A stretch of 64,000 nt of DNA from DAHUXN01 sp963729815 (GCA_963729815.1 CAVSPU010000004.1:62001-126000), one strand, 5' to 3'; numbered from the stretch's first letter, positions 15,182-25,187 are shown. The notes: generated from the sequence alone by a model not told the origin. Translations and numbers: made by a program.

Positions 15182-17617
15182 TCACTCAGGGTAGATGAGG
15201 TACTTTGCGCGCATCTTGCGGAATTGAGCGAGATCAACCTCCCAGTCCCAAACAATACGCGTCGGAACTTCGCCTGATTTCAATTTGGCGATAGTGTCAG
15301 CGTTGCCGACAAGCTCGATCATCTTGTCGAGCGAAAAATGATCCGGGTAGAGCTTGTTCAGAGCTGAGGCGATTTGGAGACCCATGAGCGTGGAATTGAG
15401 CGACGCACGGTCGGTGATGATGAGAGAAATGGCCTGGCAAGGTTCGCCCGCATACGGACCTGAAGTTGGCGTGAATTGCATGGGGACGAAGCGCACACCG
15501 GGGACAAAATCGTGATTGAGTTCGTCGGCGAGCTGTGAGCTGTTGATCCATGGCGCGCCGAAGAGTTCGAAGGGCGTATCCGTGCCACGGCCGACGGAAA
15601 CACCGCCAGCCTGCAAAATCTCGATGCCGGGATAAAGCAGGGCGGCATTGAGCGAACGCAGGTTCGGCGAGGGTGCAGTCCACGCAAGGCCGGTCGCCTC
15701 AAAAGGATCTTCGCGATGCCAATCCTTCATGGCGATGACGTGCAGATCGGAACCGATCTTGTTCTCGGCGTTGAACATTTGCGCGAGCTCGCCGAGCGTC
15801 ATCGCATAGCGAACGGGCATTGGGAAATATCCGACGAAATTCAGCTTGTCGCGATCGAGCATCGGCCCTTCGATGGTAATGCCATCGAGAGGATCTGGAC
15901 GATCGAGAACGTAAAAGGAAATGTGCTGCCGCGCGGCGGCTTCCATCGAATATCCCATCGTTGTGATGAACGTATAAAAACGGACGCCTGCGTCTTGAAT
16001 GTCATAAACGAGTGCGTCGATGCCGTGCAGCATTTCATCGGTCGGCCGTGACGTCTGACCGTAGAGGCTGTAAATCGGCAGGCCGGTGGCGGAGTCCGTG
16101 CCGGACGCGACATTCGAATCTTCCTTACCGAAAATGCCATGCTCGGGGCTGAAAATGGCGACGAGCTTGACGCCAGGGGCGTGCGCCAAAACATCAATCG
16201 TGCGCCGGCCTTCGCGGTCCACGCCAGTCTGATTGGTGATCAGACCGATGTGCTTGCCCGCGAGTTGCGCGAAATTGTCCTGCTCGAGAACGTCGATGCC
16301 GGTGAGCGTTGCGTCACTGCGATGATAAATACCGTCGAGGCCATACGGACGGTTGGCGTAAATGCTGCGCTCGACCTTGGATGTGAAACCATGTGTGTCG
16401 CCGACATTGAGCGCTGCAACGACGGCGGTCGCTACCTTGGCGCGAAGGCTCGAAATCGCAGGCCGCTCATACGGATGAACGGCGTTGGCAAGCAAAATAA
16501 TAAACGTTTGGCTCGCAGGATCCATCCAGACAGAAGTGCCCGTGAAACCTGTGTGGCCATATGAGCCGAGCGGAAAAAGATCACCGCGCGGCGAAGAATA
16601 TGCTGTGTCGATGTCCCATCCGAGACCGCGTACGTTGGGACTCCAGGGAGGCGTTTGCGGAGTCGTCATTTTGTGAACGGTAGCCGCAGAGAGAATGCGA
16701 TGTGTGCTTCCGGGAATGCGCCCGCCATCGAGGAGCATTTGGCAAAAGATCGCCATGTCATCGGCGGTGGAGAAAAGTCCTGCGTGGCCTGCAACGCCAC
16801 CAATCGCGCGCGAACGAGGATCATGCACGACGCCGCGTAGCACGTGGCCCAGGCCCGAACCTGGCTTCGCGCCGGGAGGCAGGTCGATTTCTTCCGTCGG
16901 CGCAATTCGCGGAATCCACGACGCGGGCGGGAGGAAGCGAGTGTGCGTCATGCCAAGCGGACGGTAGAAATTCACGGCGGCGAATTCATCCAGGCGCTTG
17001 CCGGTGAGGCGTTTCACAAGTTCGCCGAGCAGAATAAAGTTCGTATCACTGTAAATGAAGCGGTCGCCGGGCGGCGCCATTAAAGTCTCACTGTCGATTT
17101 CCTTCATGAGCGCGTCTTCACCCGCGAGCGCAGCGGGGAGAGGCGGATCGGGCGCGAGGCCGGAAGTGTGAGTAAGGAGCATGCGAATGGTGATCTGGGA
17201 CTTGATATCATCCGGGCCGTTTGAAGCAAACTCCGGCATATAGCACACGAGAGGATCGTTGAGGCGAATCTTGCCTTCCTCGAGTAGGCGCATAATGGAG
17301 GGCGTGGTGGCGAAAAGCTTTGTGAGCGAGGCCAGATCGAAAATTGTGCCGACTGTCATGCGCTCACGATGCGGAACGAGCGCGCGATGGCCAAAGGCCT
17401 TGCGATAAATCACGCGGCCACGATGGCTGACGAGGAGGACCGCACCGGGAATTTCGTCGTCAGCGACGGCATCGTTGACAATAGAATCGAGGGCGGAAAG
17501 ATTTGGAGCAATTGGTCTTGAAGGTGCAATCGCGTGGGCTTTGTGAGTCTGCGCGAGCAAGGATGACGTTACGAGTGCAAGAAACGCGAAAAATATCGCA
17601 ATCCGAATTCGAAACAT
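15182..17617 (-). CDS. Exported beta-lactamase-fold / NamZ (DUF1343) fusion protein
   Basis: Read from the ATG at 17617 the protein has 811 residues. Residues 1-22 form a signal peptide (IAIFFAFLALVTSSLLAQ). A beta-lactamase-type domain follows with S97-L-T-K100, a YSDTN motif and GHTGFTGTS. From about residue 439 to the end is a DUF1343 domain (GLITNQTG, FSPEHGIFG, YDIQDAGVRFYT, DRPDPLDG, GGVSVGRGTD), the family of the exo-N-acetylmuramidase NamZ. The enzyme could cleave terminal MurNAc and trim peptides or esters outside the cytoplasm. An ATG at 17644 is an alternative start; the 85 codons upstream of 17617 in frame include the promoter and are probably not translated. It is divergent from nagZ and upstream of the PP-loop gene. 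Confidence 0.9.
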   Translation of the reverse strand: MFRIRIAIFFAFLALVTSSLLAQTHKAHAIAPSRPIAPNLSALDSIVNDAVADDEIPGAVLLVSHRGRVIYRKAFGHRALVPHRERMTVGTIFDLASLTKLFATTPSIMRLLEEGKIRLNDPLVCYMPEFASNGPDDIKSQITIRMLLTHTSGLAPDPPLPAALAGEDALMKEIDSETLMAPPGDRFIYSDTNFILLGELVKRLTGKRLDEFAAVNFYRPLGMTHTRFLPPASWIPRIAPTEEIDLPPGAKPGSGLGHVLRGVVHDPRSRAIGGVAGHAGLFSTADDMAIFCQMLLDGGRIPGSTHRILSAATVHKMTTPQTPPWSPNVRGLGWDIDTAYSSPRGDLFPLGSYGHTGFTGTSVWMDPASQTFIILLANAVHPYERPAISSLRAKVATAVVAALNVGDTHGFTSKVERSIYANRPYGLDGIYHRSDATLTGIDVLEQDNFAQLAGKHIGLITNQTGVDREGRRTIDVLAHAPGVKLVAIFSPEHGIFGKEDSNVASGTDSATGLPIYSLYGQTSRPTDEMLHGIDALVYDIQDAGVRFYTFITTMGYSMEAAARQHISFYVLDRPDPLDGITIEGPMLDRDKLNFVGYFPMPVRYAMTLGELAQMFNAENKIGSDLHVIAMKDWHREDPFEATGLAWTAPSPNLRSLNAALLYPGIEILQAGGVSVGRGTDTPFELFGAPWINSSQLADELNHDFVPGVRFVPMQFTPTSGPYAGEPCQAISLIITDRASLNSTLMGLQIASALNKLYPDHFSLDKMIELVGNADTIAKLKSGEVPTRIVWDWEVDLAQFRKMRAKYLIYPE

Positions 17618-17656
17618 TGGATGTGAGGGTTTATTGTGCGCCATGGAACCGTGTGC

Positions 17657-17685
17657 TATATACAGCGGCGACATGAAAGCGTCAA
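17657..17685 (-). promoter_or_regulatory. Strong sigma70-like promoter of the NamZ fusion gene
   Basis: On the minus strand TTGACG (17680-17685) and TATATA (17657-17662) are separated by exactly 17 bases. Transcription should begin around 17650, which makes starts at 17674 or further upstream impossible and supports the ATG at 17617 (or 17644). Confidence 0.62.
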
Positions 17686-17752
17686 CCGATGAATGCGCAT
17701 CGCGAAATCGCGCGGTTGTGCTGAATCGAATTGATTTTGCAATTCTCCTCTC

Positions 17753-20608
17753 ATGACCCCACGCACGACTGCTCACAAAAAGAAGACGGTGATGCGGGCC
17801 AAGCCGCGCTCTGACGATAAGTGGGTCGAGAACACGCTGAAAGCGATGACGCTCGAGGAGAAGCTCGGGCAAGTCGTGATGATCAATTTCTGGGGCCGGC
17901 TCACTTCAATCGAAAGCCCGGAATACAAGGAACTCCTGCGGTTGGTACGAGAGAAGCACGTTGGCGGGATCATGCTGCAGGCGAAACGAACGCCGACAGG
18001 GATCGAACGCAGCCAGGCATACCCCACTGCAGCGCTGACAAATGAGCTCCAAAGCGTGACGAAGATTCCTTTGCTGGTTGCAGCCGACTTCGAAAGTAGT
18101 ACTGCGATGCGGCTGTCGGATGGCACGGCGTTTCCTTCTGCGATGGCGGTTGCCGCAACCTGCGAGCCGCACGATGCGTACACAACCGGCAGAATAACTG
18201 CGCTGGAGGCGCGGGCGGCTGGACTGAACTGGATATTTGCGCCCGTCGCGGATGTCAACTCTAATCCGGATAATCCCATCATCAACATCCGCTCGTTTGG
18301 GGAAGACCCGAAGCGCGCCGCGGAATTCGTAACGCAGTACATTCGCGGCGTGCAGGAAAATCACGCTCTGGCGACGGCGAAACACTTCCCAGGCCACGGC
18401 GATGTGAACGTCGACTCGCATCTGACGTTGCCTGTTGTGGCGCACAGCATCGATGAATTGAATCGCACGGAGCTAGTACCCTTCCGCGCCGCGATTGATG
18501 CGGGCGTCGCCACGATTATGTCCGGGCACCTAGCCGTGCCGGCACTCGAACCCGACACAAACCTGCCTGCAACGCTCTCGCGCCGCGTGCTGACGGATCT
18601 ACTTCGGAAGAAACTCGGATTTGGCGGAATCGCGGTGACGGATGCGCTCGACATGGGCGGCGTGACGACGATAGCTTCCGGGGCGGAAGTCGCCGTGCGC
18701 GCGATCGCGGCGGGGATGGATGTGCTGTTGATTCCGCCGAACCCGGACGCGGCAATTGCGGAATTGAAACGCGCGATCGAATCGGGCGAGCTGCCGATGG
18801 CAAGAGTGGATGATGCAGTGCGCCGGATATTGCGCGGCAAGAAATGGCTCGGGCTCGAAAAACGGCGGTTGATCGATTTGAGCAAGCTGAGCTCTGTCGT
18901 CGGCGCACCAGAATTCAAGTCCGCGGCACAGGACATTGCGGACCGCGGGATCACGCTCCTTCGAGATGCTCAGGGGCTATTGCCACTCGATGCGACGCGG
19001 CCGTTGCGTGTGCTGCTCGTCGTGATTTCTGGCGACCCCGATCCGTATCCGGGCGTGCTTATCGAGAAGGAATTGGCCGGGCACGTGGATGGCTTGCACA
19101 CCATGCGTGCGGACACGAAGTTTTTGCCGGCCGGCGCCGTGCAATTGCCTGCTCCAGAAAGCTACGATGTGGCGATTGCAACTGTGTTTGTGCGCGTGGC
19201 AGACCGGAAAGGCTCGGTCGGGCTGCCAGAAGGTCAGGTCGCGCTGCTCAACAAGGTGCTTAGCACGGGAAAGCCTTCTATCGTCGCGTGCTTTGGTAGC
19301 CCATACATCGTGAGTCTGTTTCCGGGTGCCAAGACGTGGATTGCTGGATTTGGAACACAGGATGCAGTGCAGCAAGCGATGATTCGCGCGCTGTTTGGAC
19401 AGATCGCCATTCGCGGGAAAATTCCAGTGAGCGTTCCCGGCGTTGCGAAGCTGGGCGACGGTATGCGGGTGGCAGCAAACCAGATGAAGCTCGCAGCAGC
19501 ACCGGATGCGTTGGATGAAACAATGAATCCGGCGTTCGATGTTTTGAAGCGCGCCGTGGCGGAACGCGCGTTTCCTGGAGGTGTCCTTGCTGTCGGACAC
19601 AAAAGAGAACTGCTCGTGCACCCGTTTGGGCGGTTGACGTACGACGCTAAATCGCCACGCGTGGAGAGAGAGACGATTTATGACGTGGCATCGCTGACGA
19701 AGCCGATTGTAACCACGTCGGCTGTCATGATGCTTGCAGCCGAAGGCCACGTGGATATTGATGCACCAGTTTCGCACTATTTGACCGACTGGCTGAACGG
19801 GCCTGATCCGGGCCGACGCAAGAAAGTGGCCGTGCGCGACCTGCTGTTGCACACGTCCGGACTACCTGCTCACAGGGATTTTTTCGAGTCCTCGAAAACG
19901 TCAAGAGAGGTGCTGAAACGCGTCTACGCAGAATCGCTCCTTGCGGAACCGGGAACAAGAATCGAGTACTCCGACCTGGGCTTCATGCTGCTCGGCGAAA
20001 TTATTGAAAGACTAACGGGCGAGACGCTGGATCGATTTGCGCGAGAACGAGTTTTTGCACCACTGGAAATGAATCATTCTTGCTTCAATCCGCCGCGAAA
20101 CATGCGCGCGCGGATCGCACCGACGGAGAACGACACAGCGTTTCGCAAGCGCCAATTGCGCGCCGAAGTCGACGACGCGAATGCTTTCGCGATGGGCGGA
20201 ATCGCGGGACACGCGGGGTTATTTTCCACGGCAACGGATTTGGCGATTTTCGCGCAGATGATGCTGAATGGTGGAGTATATGCGCACCGGCAAATGTTCC
20301 CGCGTGCAACGGTAAACGGGTTCACGGCGCGCATAAACGTAGGCGATTCGGCACGCGCGCTGGGATGGGACGTGCCTACAGTTGACTCATCGAGTGGCCG
20401 CTATTTTTCGAAGGAGAGTTTCGGCCATAATGGATTCACTGGGACTTCCATTTGGATCGATCCGAAAAAGGACCTGTTCGTGATTCTGTTGACCAATCGC
20501 GTTTATCCATCAGCGGCGAATGACAAGATCCGCCAGGTGCGTCCGATTTTGCACAATGCCATACTCGAAGCATTGAGGTTGACCCCGGAAAGCGCAGCCG
20601 CCGGATAA
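17753..20608 (+). CDS. GH3 beta-N-acetylhexosaminidase (NagZ-like) fused to a beta-lactamase-fold domain
   Basis: This is a 951-residue two-domain protein. Residues 25-400 or so are a GH3 domain with the NagZ signature KHFPGHGDVNVDSH (210-223), which supplies the His general acid/base, and the nucleophile D297 in TDALDMGG. Residues about 590-945 are a serine hydrolase domain with S647-L-T-K650, YSDLG and GHNGFTGTS. NagZ removes GlcNAc from muropeptides; the second domain may trim peptides or esters. No signal peptide is seen, only a basic N-terminus, so the protein may be cytoplasmic, unlike its divergent NamZ-fusion neighbour. There is no clear Shine-Dalgarno at 17753; an ATG at codon 14 is an alternative start. 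Confidence 0.9.
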   Translation: MTPRTTAHKKKTVMRAKPRSDDKWVENTLKAMTLEEKLGQVVMINFWGRLTSIESPEYKELLRLVREKHVGGIMLQAKRTPTGIERSQAYPTAALTNELQSVTKIPLLVAADFESSTAMRLSDGTAFPSAMAVAATCEPHDAYTTGRITALEARAAGLNWIFAPVADVNSNPDNPIINIRSFGEDPKRAAEFVTQYIRGVQENHALATAKHFPGHGDVNVDSHLTLPVVAHSIDELNRTELVPFRAAIDAGVATIMSGHLAVPALEPDTNLPATLSRRVLTDLLRKKLGFGGIAVTDALDMGGVTTIASGAEVAVRAIAAGMDVLLIPPNPDAAIAELKRAIESGELPMARVDDAVRRILRGKKWLGLEKRRLIDLSKLSSVVGAPEFKSAAQDIADRGITLLRDAQGLLPLDATRPLRVLLVVISGDPDPYPGVLIEKELAGHVDGLHTMRADTKFLPAGAVQLPAPESYDVAIATVFVRVADRKGSVGLPEGQVALLNKVLSTGKPSIVACFGSPYIVSLFPGAKTWIAGFGTQDAVQQAMIRALFGQIAIRGKIPVSVPGVAKLGDGMRVAANQMKLAAAPDALDETMNPAFDVLKRAVAERAFPGGVLAVGHKRELLVHPFGRLTYDAKSPRVERETIYDVASLTKPIVTTSAVMMLAAEGHVDIDAPVSHYLTDWLNGPDPGRRKKVAVRDLLLHTSGLPAHRDFFESSKTSREVLKRVYAESLLAEPGTRIEYSDLGFMLLGEIIERLTGETLDRFARERVFAPLEMNHSCFNPPRNMRARIAPTENDTAFRKRQLRAEVDDANAFAMGGIAGHAGLFSTATDLAIFAQMMLNGGVYAHRQMFPRATVNGFTARINVGDSARALGWDVPTVDSSSGRYFSKESFGHNGFTGTSIWIDPKKDLFVILLTNRVYPSAANDKIRQVRPILHNAILEALRLTPESAAAG

Positions 20609-20670
20609 CTGCCACGGCACAATCCTGGCACCTTTGCTCACGTTGGCGTTTTCGTTGCTTCGCGTCCGGC

Positions 20671-20676
20671 TATAAT
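20671..20676 (+). promoter_or_regulatory. Consensus -10 box 7 bases before murQ (leaderless start)
   Basis: TATAAT lies at 20671-20676 and the murQ GTG at 20684, leaving only seven bases. Transcription would begin at or next to the start codon. A -35 box at ideal spacing is weak (GTTTTC); TTGGCG sits 22 bases upstream, too far to be canonical. Confidence 0.5.
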
Positions 20677-20683
20677 CTCTCGC

Positions 20684-21619
20684 GTGAAATCAACCACCTC
20701 GCGATTGGCTGAAACCGAAGAGCGGAACCCGCACTCGCGAAATCTCGACCAAAAATCGACGCGCGAAGTCCTTCGCATGATCAGCCGCGAAGACGCACAC
20801 GTTGCGCCGGCAGTGAAGCAGGAACTTCCTAAAATCGCACGCGCAGTGGATGAGATTGTTGCACGGCTGAAAAAGGGTGGCCGGTTATTTTATGCGGGAG
20901 CGGGAACAAGCGGGCGGCTCGGTGTCCTCGACGCATCGGAATGCCCGCCAACTTTCGGCGTACCGCGAACACTGGTGCAAGGAATCATCGCTGGCGGCCG
21001 GCGAGCCGTAACGGAATCAGTGGAAGGCGCTGAGGATGACGCCACCGCTGGCGCGCGGGAGCTGCGAGCGCGGCGATTGACGAGCCGTGACGTTGTTGTC
21101 GGCCTGGCCGCGAGTGGGTCGACGCCATACGTGCTCGGATCCTTGATATTCGCGCGGAAGCACGGGGCGTATACGATAGGTATAACAACGAATCGCAGGA
21201 CACCGATTTCGCGCATCGCGCATTTGACGATTGCTCCGGTGGTGGGCCCAGAAGTAATTGCTGGATCAACGAGGATGAAGTCAGGGACGGCACAAAAGAT
21301 GGTCCTGAACATGCTCTCCACAACGGTGATGGTTCGTCTTGGCCACATCTATGACAATTGGATGATCAACGTGGCGAAGACAAATCAGAAGTTACGGCAG
21401 AGAGCACTGAGGAATCTTGCAGAGGCCACCAGTGCAGATGCGTCTACGGCTGAACACGCACTGCGTCAAGCGGGAGACGATCTGCGCGTGGCGCTGGTGA
21501 TGCTGAAATCCGGCCTGGATGCCGGGCAAGCACGAGTCAGATTGGCGGCTCATCATGGGAACGTCCGTAAAGCCATTGCGAGTGCGAGTGGCCCCGCGCG
21601 CGGCGCGGCGCGGAACTGA
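20684..21619 (+). CDS. murQ: N-acetylmuramic acid 6-phosphate etherase
   Basis: MurQ splits the lactyl ether of MurNAc-6-phosphate to give GlcNAc-6-phosphate and D-lactate, the step that commits recycled muramic acid to catabolism. The 311-residue protein has a SIS fold. Motifs include FYAGAGTSGRLGVLDASECP, then FGVPRTLVQGIIAGG, VVGLAASGSTPYV and GSTRMKSGTAQKMVLNMLST, all characteristic of MurQ. The start is a GTG lying seven bases after a consensus TATAAT box and without a Shine-Dalgarno, so the mRNA may be leaderless. It follows nagZ by 75 bases and is followed by murA after seven bases. Context with NamZ and a BadF-type kinase supports MurNAc salvage. Confidence 0.95.
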   Translation: MKSTTSRLAETEERNPHSRNLDQKSTREVLRMISREDAHVAPAVKQELPKIARAVDEIVARLKKGGRLFYAGAGTSGRLGVLDASECPPTFGVPRTLVQGIIAGGRRAVTESVEGAEDDATAGARELRARRLTSRDVVVGLAASGSTPYVLGSLIFARKHGAYTIGITTNRRTPISRIAHLTIAPVVGPEVIAGSTRMKSGTAQKMVLNMLSTTVMVRLGHIYDNWMINVAKTNQKLRQRALRNLAEATSADASTAEHALRQAGDDLRVALVMLKSGLDAGQARVRLAAHHGNVRKAIASASGPARGAARN

Positions 21620-21626
21620 GAAAGCG

Positions 21627-22889
21627 ATGGACAGATTCAAGATCGAGGGCGGGCGACGGCTGGAAGGCACGGTGCAAATCGGAGGCGCAAAAAATGCGGC
21701 CTTGCCGATCATGGCGGCGGCACTGTTGACTTCGGAAAAGGTACATCTCGACAACGTGCCGCGGGTGCGGGACATCATCACCATGGCGAAGCTGCTCGCG
21801 CACATGAAGGCGCACGTCGTGGCACAGGATTTGCCGCCATCGGCCATGACGATTCAGACGGAAGAGATTTCGCATGCCGAAGCGCCCTACGAATTGGTGA
21901 AAACAATGCGTGCGTCGGTGTTGACACTGGGGCCCCTGGTCGCGCGATTCGGGTATGCACGCGTTTCACTGCCTGGTGGGTGCGCCATTGGGGCGCGACC
22001 GATCGATTTGCATATTCAAGCGCTCGAAAAGATGGGCGCACAAATAACAATCGATCATGGTTATGTGGAGGCGCGGGCGGAGCGGCTGCGCGGCGCGGAA
22101 ATTCACTTCGATAAAATAACCGTTACAGGAACGGAAAACATTTTGATGGCGGCGACGCTGGCCGAGGGCAAGACAGTACTGACCAACTCCGCACGCGAGC
22201 CTGAAGTCACCGACTTGGCCGATCTACTCATCAAAATGGGCGCGAAGATCGAGGGAGCGGGCACTTCAACAATTCGTGTTCTTGGCGTGGAAAAACTCTA
22301 CGGTGCGACCCACGAGATTATTCCCGACCGCATCGAGGCTGGAACTTTCCTGATTGCGGGAGCCATCACGGGCGGCGAGATCCTGCTGACGAGCTGCGAG
22401 CCGAGTCACCTCGGCGCCTTAATCAGCAAACTCGAGGAATGCGGCGTGGAAATTATACCGGAGGGCAAGAAGGGTTTGCGCGTGCGCGTCCTCGGAAAGT
22501 TGCGCGGTGCCGATGTGACAACCGAGGAATACCCAGGTTTCGCGACTGACATGCAGGCGCAGTACATGGCGCTGGCGACGCAAGCGGAAGGCACATCCGT
22601 GATCACGGAGACAATTTTCGAGAATCGATTCATGCACGCAAGCGAGATTCTGCGGATGGGTGCAAACATTGAAATCGACGGACGCAAAGCTACTGTGCAC
22701 GGACCAACACCCTTAAGTGGCACAACCATCATCGCTTCGGACTTGCGCGCGAGCGCTTCGCTCGTGCTGGCTGGACTGATCGCGAGCAACACCACCCACA
22801 TCGACCGCGTCTATCACATTGATCGCGGGTACGAACGGATTGAGAACAAGCTCCGTGCGCTTGGCGCGCGGATCGAACGGCTCAGTTAA
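21627..22889 (+). CDS. murA: UDP-N-acetylglucosamine 1-carboxyvinyltransferase
   Basis: MurA transfers enolpyruvate from PEP to UDP-GlcNAc, the first committed step of peptidoglycan synthesis in the cytoplasm. The protein has 420 residues, the usual length. K22-N23 of the GGAKNAALPIM motif and the catalytic loop cysteine C119 (LPGGCAIGARP) are present; a Cys here usually means fosfomycin sensitivity. The ATG at 21627 is chosen because it lies seven bases past the murQ stop with GAGAAAG in front and begins with the typical MDRFKIEGG; a longer frame from 21519 runs inside murQ. Linkage of murQ and murA places turnover and synthesis of muramic acid in one transcript. A terminator follows. Confidence 0.96.
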   Translation: MDRFKIEGGRRLEGTVQIGGAKNAALPIMAAALLTSEKVHLDNVPRVRDIITMAKLLAHMKAHVVAQDLPPSAMTIQTEEISHAEAPYELVKTMRASVLTLGPLVARFGYARVSLPGGCAIGARPIDLHIQALEKMGAQITIDHGYVEARAERLRGAEIHFDKITVTGTENILMAATLAEGKTVLTNSAREPEVTDLADLLIKMGAKIEGAGTSTIRVLGVEKLYGATHEIIPDRIEAGTFLIAGAITGGEILLTSCEPSHLGALISKLEECGVEIIPEGKKGLRVRVLGKLRGADVTTEEYPGFATDMQAQYMALATQAEGTSVITETIFENRFMHASEILRMGANIEIDGRKATVHGPTPLSGTTIIASDLRASASLVLAGLIASNTTHIDRVYHIDRGYERIENKLRALGARIERLS

Positions 22890-22973
22890 ACCGTCAATTT
22901 TCCTCGCGGCGGCTTGGCCAGTTCCGTTGGCTGCAAACTGGGGTGACAGGAGGGAAATGGAAACTGGAGACGG

Positions 22974-23012
22974 AAAAAGGGGAGCGAAATGTCTCTCCCC
23001 CTTGCTTTTTTT
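22974..23012. terminator. Bidirectional terminator between murA and pnp
   Basis: A hairpin with arms GGGGAG (22979-22984) and CTCCCC (22995-23000) is flanked by an A run on the left and CTTGCTTTTTTT on the right. It can therefore end murA transcripts on the plus strand and pnp transcripts on the minus strand, which converge here. Confidence 0.7.
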
Positions 23013-23037
23013 GCCACTCTTCGGTGAATGTGGTTTT

Positions 23038-25187
23038 TCAGTTTCCCGCGTCAGCTGTGGAGGCCTGTCCCGCGCTGGCCGATTCAGCAGGCTTCTGTTT
23101 GTCGCGAGCTTCGCGCACAAGGGCCTTGCGGCTCAGGCGAATTTTATTGCCTTCAATGGCTAGGACCTTCACCATCACCTGATCGCCTTCCTTGAGCGCG
23201 TCGCGAACCGAGCGGATGCGCTGCTCCGCGATTTCACTGATGTGGAGCAGGCCATCCGTACCCGGAAAGAGCTCGACGAACGCACCGAATTCAGCGATGC
23301 GAACCACTTTGCCAAGATAAGTCTTGCCGATTTCAGCGGTCGCCGTAACCATGCGCACCCGATTGAGCGCCTCCTCGGCGGCTTTGCCGTTGACGCCAAA
23401 GATGTGCACGGTGCCATCGTCCAACACATCGATTTTGCAACCGGTCGATTCCGTGATGGCGCGAATGTTCTTGCCGCCAGGACCGATCAAGTCGCGGATC
23501 TTATCCGTGGGAATCGTGAGCATTGAAAGATGAGGCGCGTAGGCTGAGATTTCAGTGCGTGGCGACGAGATGGCTGCTTCCATCGTGTCGAGAATCTCGA
23601 GACGAGCCTTGCGAGCCTGAGCCAACGCCTCACGCATCATCGCGATGCTGACTCCCGCGACCTTGATGTCCATCTGCAACGCTGTGATTCCCTGGCGCGT
23701 GCCCGCGACCTTGAAATCCATGTCGCCGTAGTGATCTTCAGCACCTGCAATGTCAGTGAGGATGGCGTACTTGTCGCCCTCGACCACCAGGCCCATCGCG
23801 ATACCGGCGCACGGGGCCTTGATCGGTACACCGGCGTCCATCAAAGCGAGACAGCCACCGCAGACGGAGGCCATTGACGACGAGCCGTTCGATTCCAAAA
23901 TATCGGACACGACGCGGACGGCATACGGGAACTCCGCTTCAGAAGGAATGAGGTTTGCGAGGGCGCGTTCCGCCAGCGCACCGTGACCCACTTCACGCCG
24001 TCCCGGCCCACGCAGCATCTTTACCTCGCCGACCGAGAATGGCGGAAAGTTATAATGCAGCATGAAGCGCTTGAAGACGTCTTCTTCAAAAAGCAAATCG
24101 AGGCGTTGCATGTCGTCTTTCGTCCCTAGCGTCACCGTAGCGAGAGATTGCGTCTCGCCGCGTGTGAAAAGCGCGGAACCATGGACACGAGGCAGCAAGC
24201 TGACTTCGCATGTGATCTGGCGAATTTGGTCGAAGGCACGCGCATCGGGCCGGCGATGTTTTTTGATCACGTCGTCGCGGAAAATACGTTCGCGGAGACG
24301 CTCAAACGCACGAGCGGCAAGCTTGCGCTTGTCCTCCTCCTCTTCAGGAATCGCATCACGCATCTCTTTTTCAATGGCAGAGACGCGGACATGACTTTCA
24401 AGCTTGGGATACTTAGCCGTATCCAGCGCATCTTGTAGGCGATCCCCGTACTTTGACTCAATCTGCTTGGCCAGCGCCTCGTCGAATGCCGGAGGATCGA
24501 CCTGGCCCTTTTGCGGTTTAATTGCATTGTGAAGCTCGCGAATCGCGCCGATGATCTTCTTGATTTGGTCATGGCCGAATGCCAGAGCGTCGGCTACGGT
24601 CTCCTCGGAAACTTCGAGCGAACCTGCCTCGACCATCACAATGGCTTCTTCCAGCCGGCGACAACGATGTTGAGAAGGCTGGTCTTCTGTTCGGCAACAG
24701 TTGGGTTGACGGTCAAGCGCCCCTCAAGCAAACCGACACGCACGGCGGCAATGGGACTCTTGAAAGGAATGTTCGAGCAATAAAGGGCAGCGGAGGCCGC
24801 AGTGACGCCGAGAACATCCGGGTCATTCTCGCTGTCGGCGGAAAGCACCATGCTCACGATTTGAGTTTCCGTCGACCAGCCTTCCGGGAACAAAGGCCGG
24901 AGCGGGCGGTCGATGAGCCGTGAAACAAGGATCTCGCGTTCGGTTGGACGGCCTTCGCGCTTGAAGAAGCCGCCGGGAATTTTGCCGGCCGAGTAGGTAT
25001 ATTCGCGATAATCGACAGTCAACGGGAGAAAATCTTTTTCGGTCGGTTTGCTGTCCATGCATGCAGTCGACAGCACCACCGTATCGCCGTACCGGAGCAC
25101 TACGGCTCCGTTCGCTTGACGAGCCATCTTGCCCGTCTCGAAGCTCATCTGGCGTCCGCCAATTTCCACACTAGTTTGATGTGCCAT
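23038..25187 (-). pseudogene. pnp: Polyribonucleotide nucleotidyltransferase, split by a one-base frameshift
   Basis: PNPase degrades RNA 3' to 5' by phosphorolysis. The N-terminal part (25187-24636, 183 residues) has the first RNase PH domain with GGFFKREGRPTEREIL. The C-terminal part (24639-23038, about 533 residues) has the second PH domain, the KH domain (IGPGGKNIRAITE) and an S1 domain (GKVVRIAEFGAFVEL). The break is near 24651-24656, where VVAG should continue into EEAIVMVEAG. One missing base after GGC shifts the frame into a TGA. All domains are otherwise intact, with joined length about 717 residues, so a sequencing or assembly error, or a very recent mutation, is more likely than decay. 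It is downstream of rpsO, the usual arrangement. Confidence 0.88.

Noticed and set aside
24636..24660. Programmed ribosomal frameshift in pnp
   Set aside because: There is no slippery heptamer or run of A/T bases at the junction, and PNPase is not known to need one. A base loss or read error is simpler.
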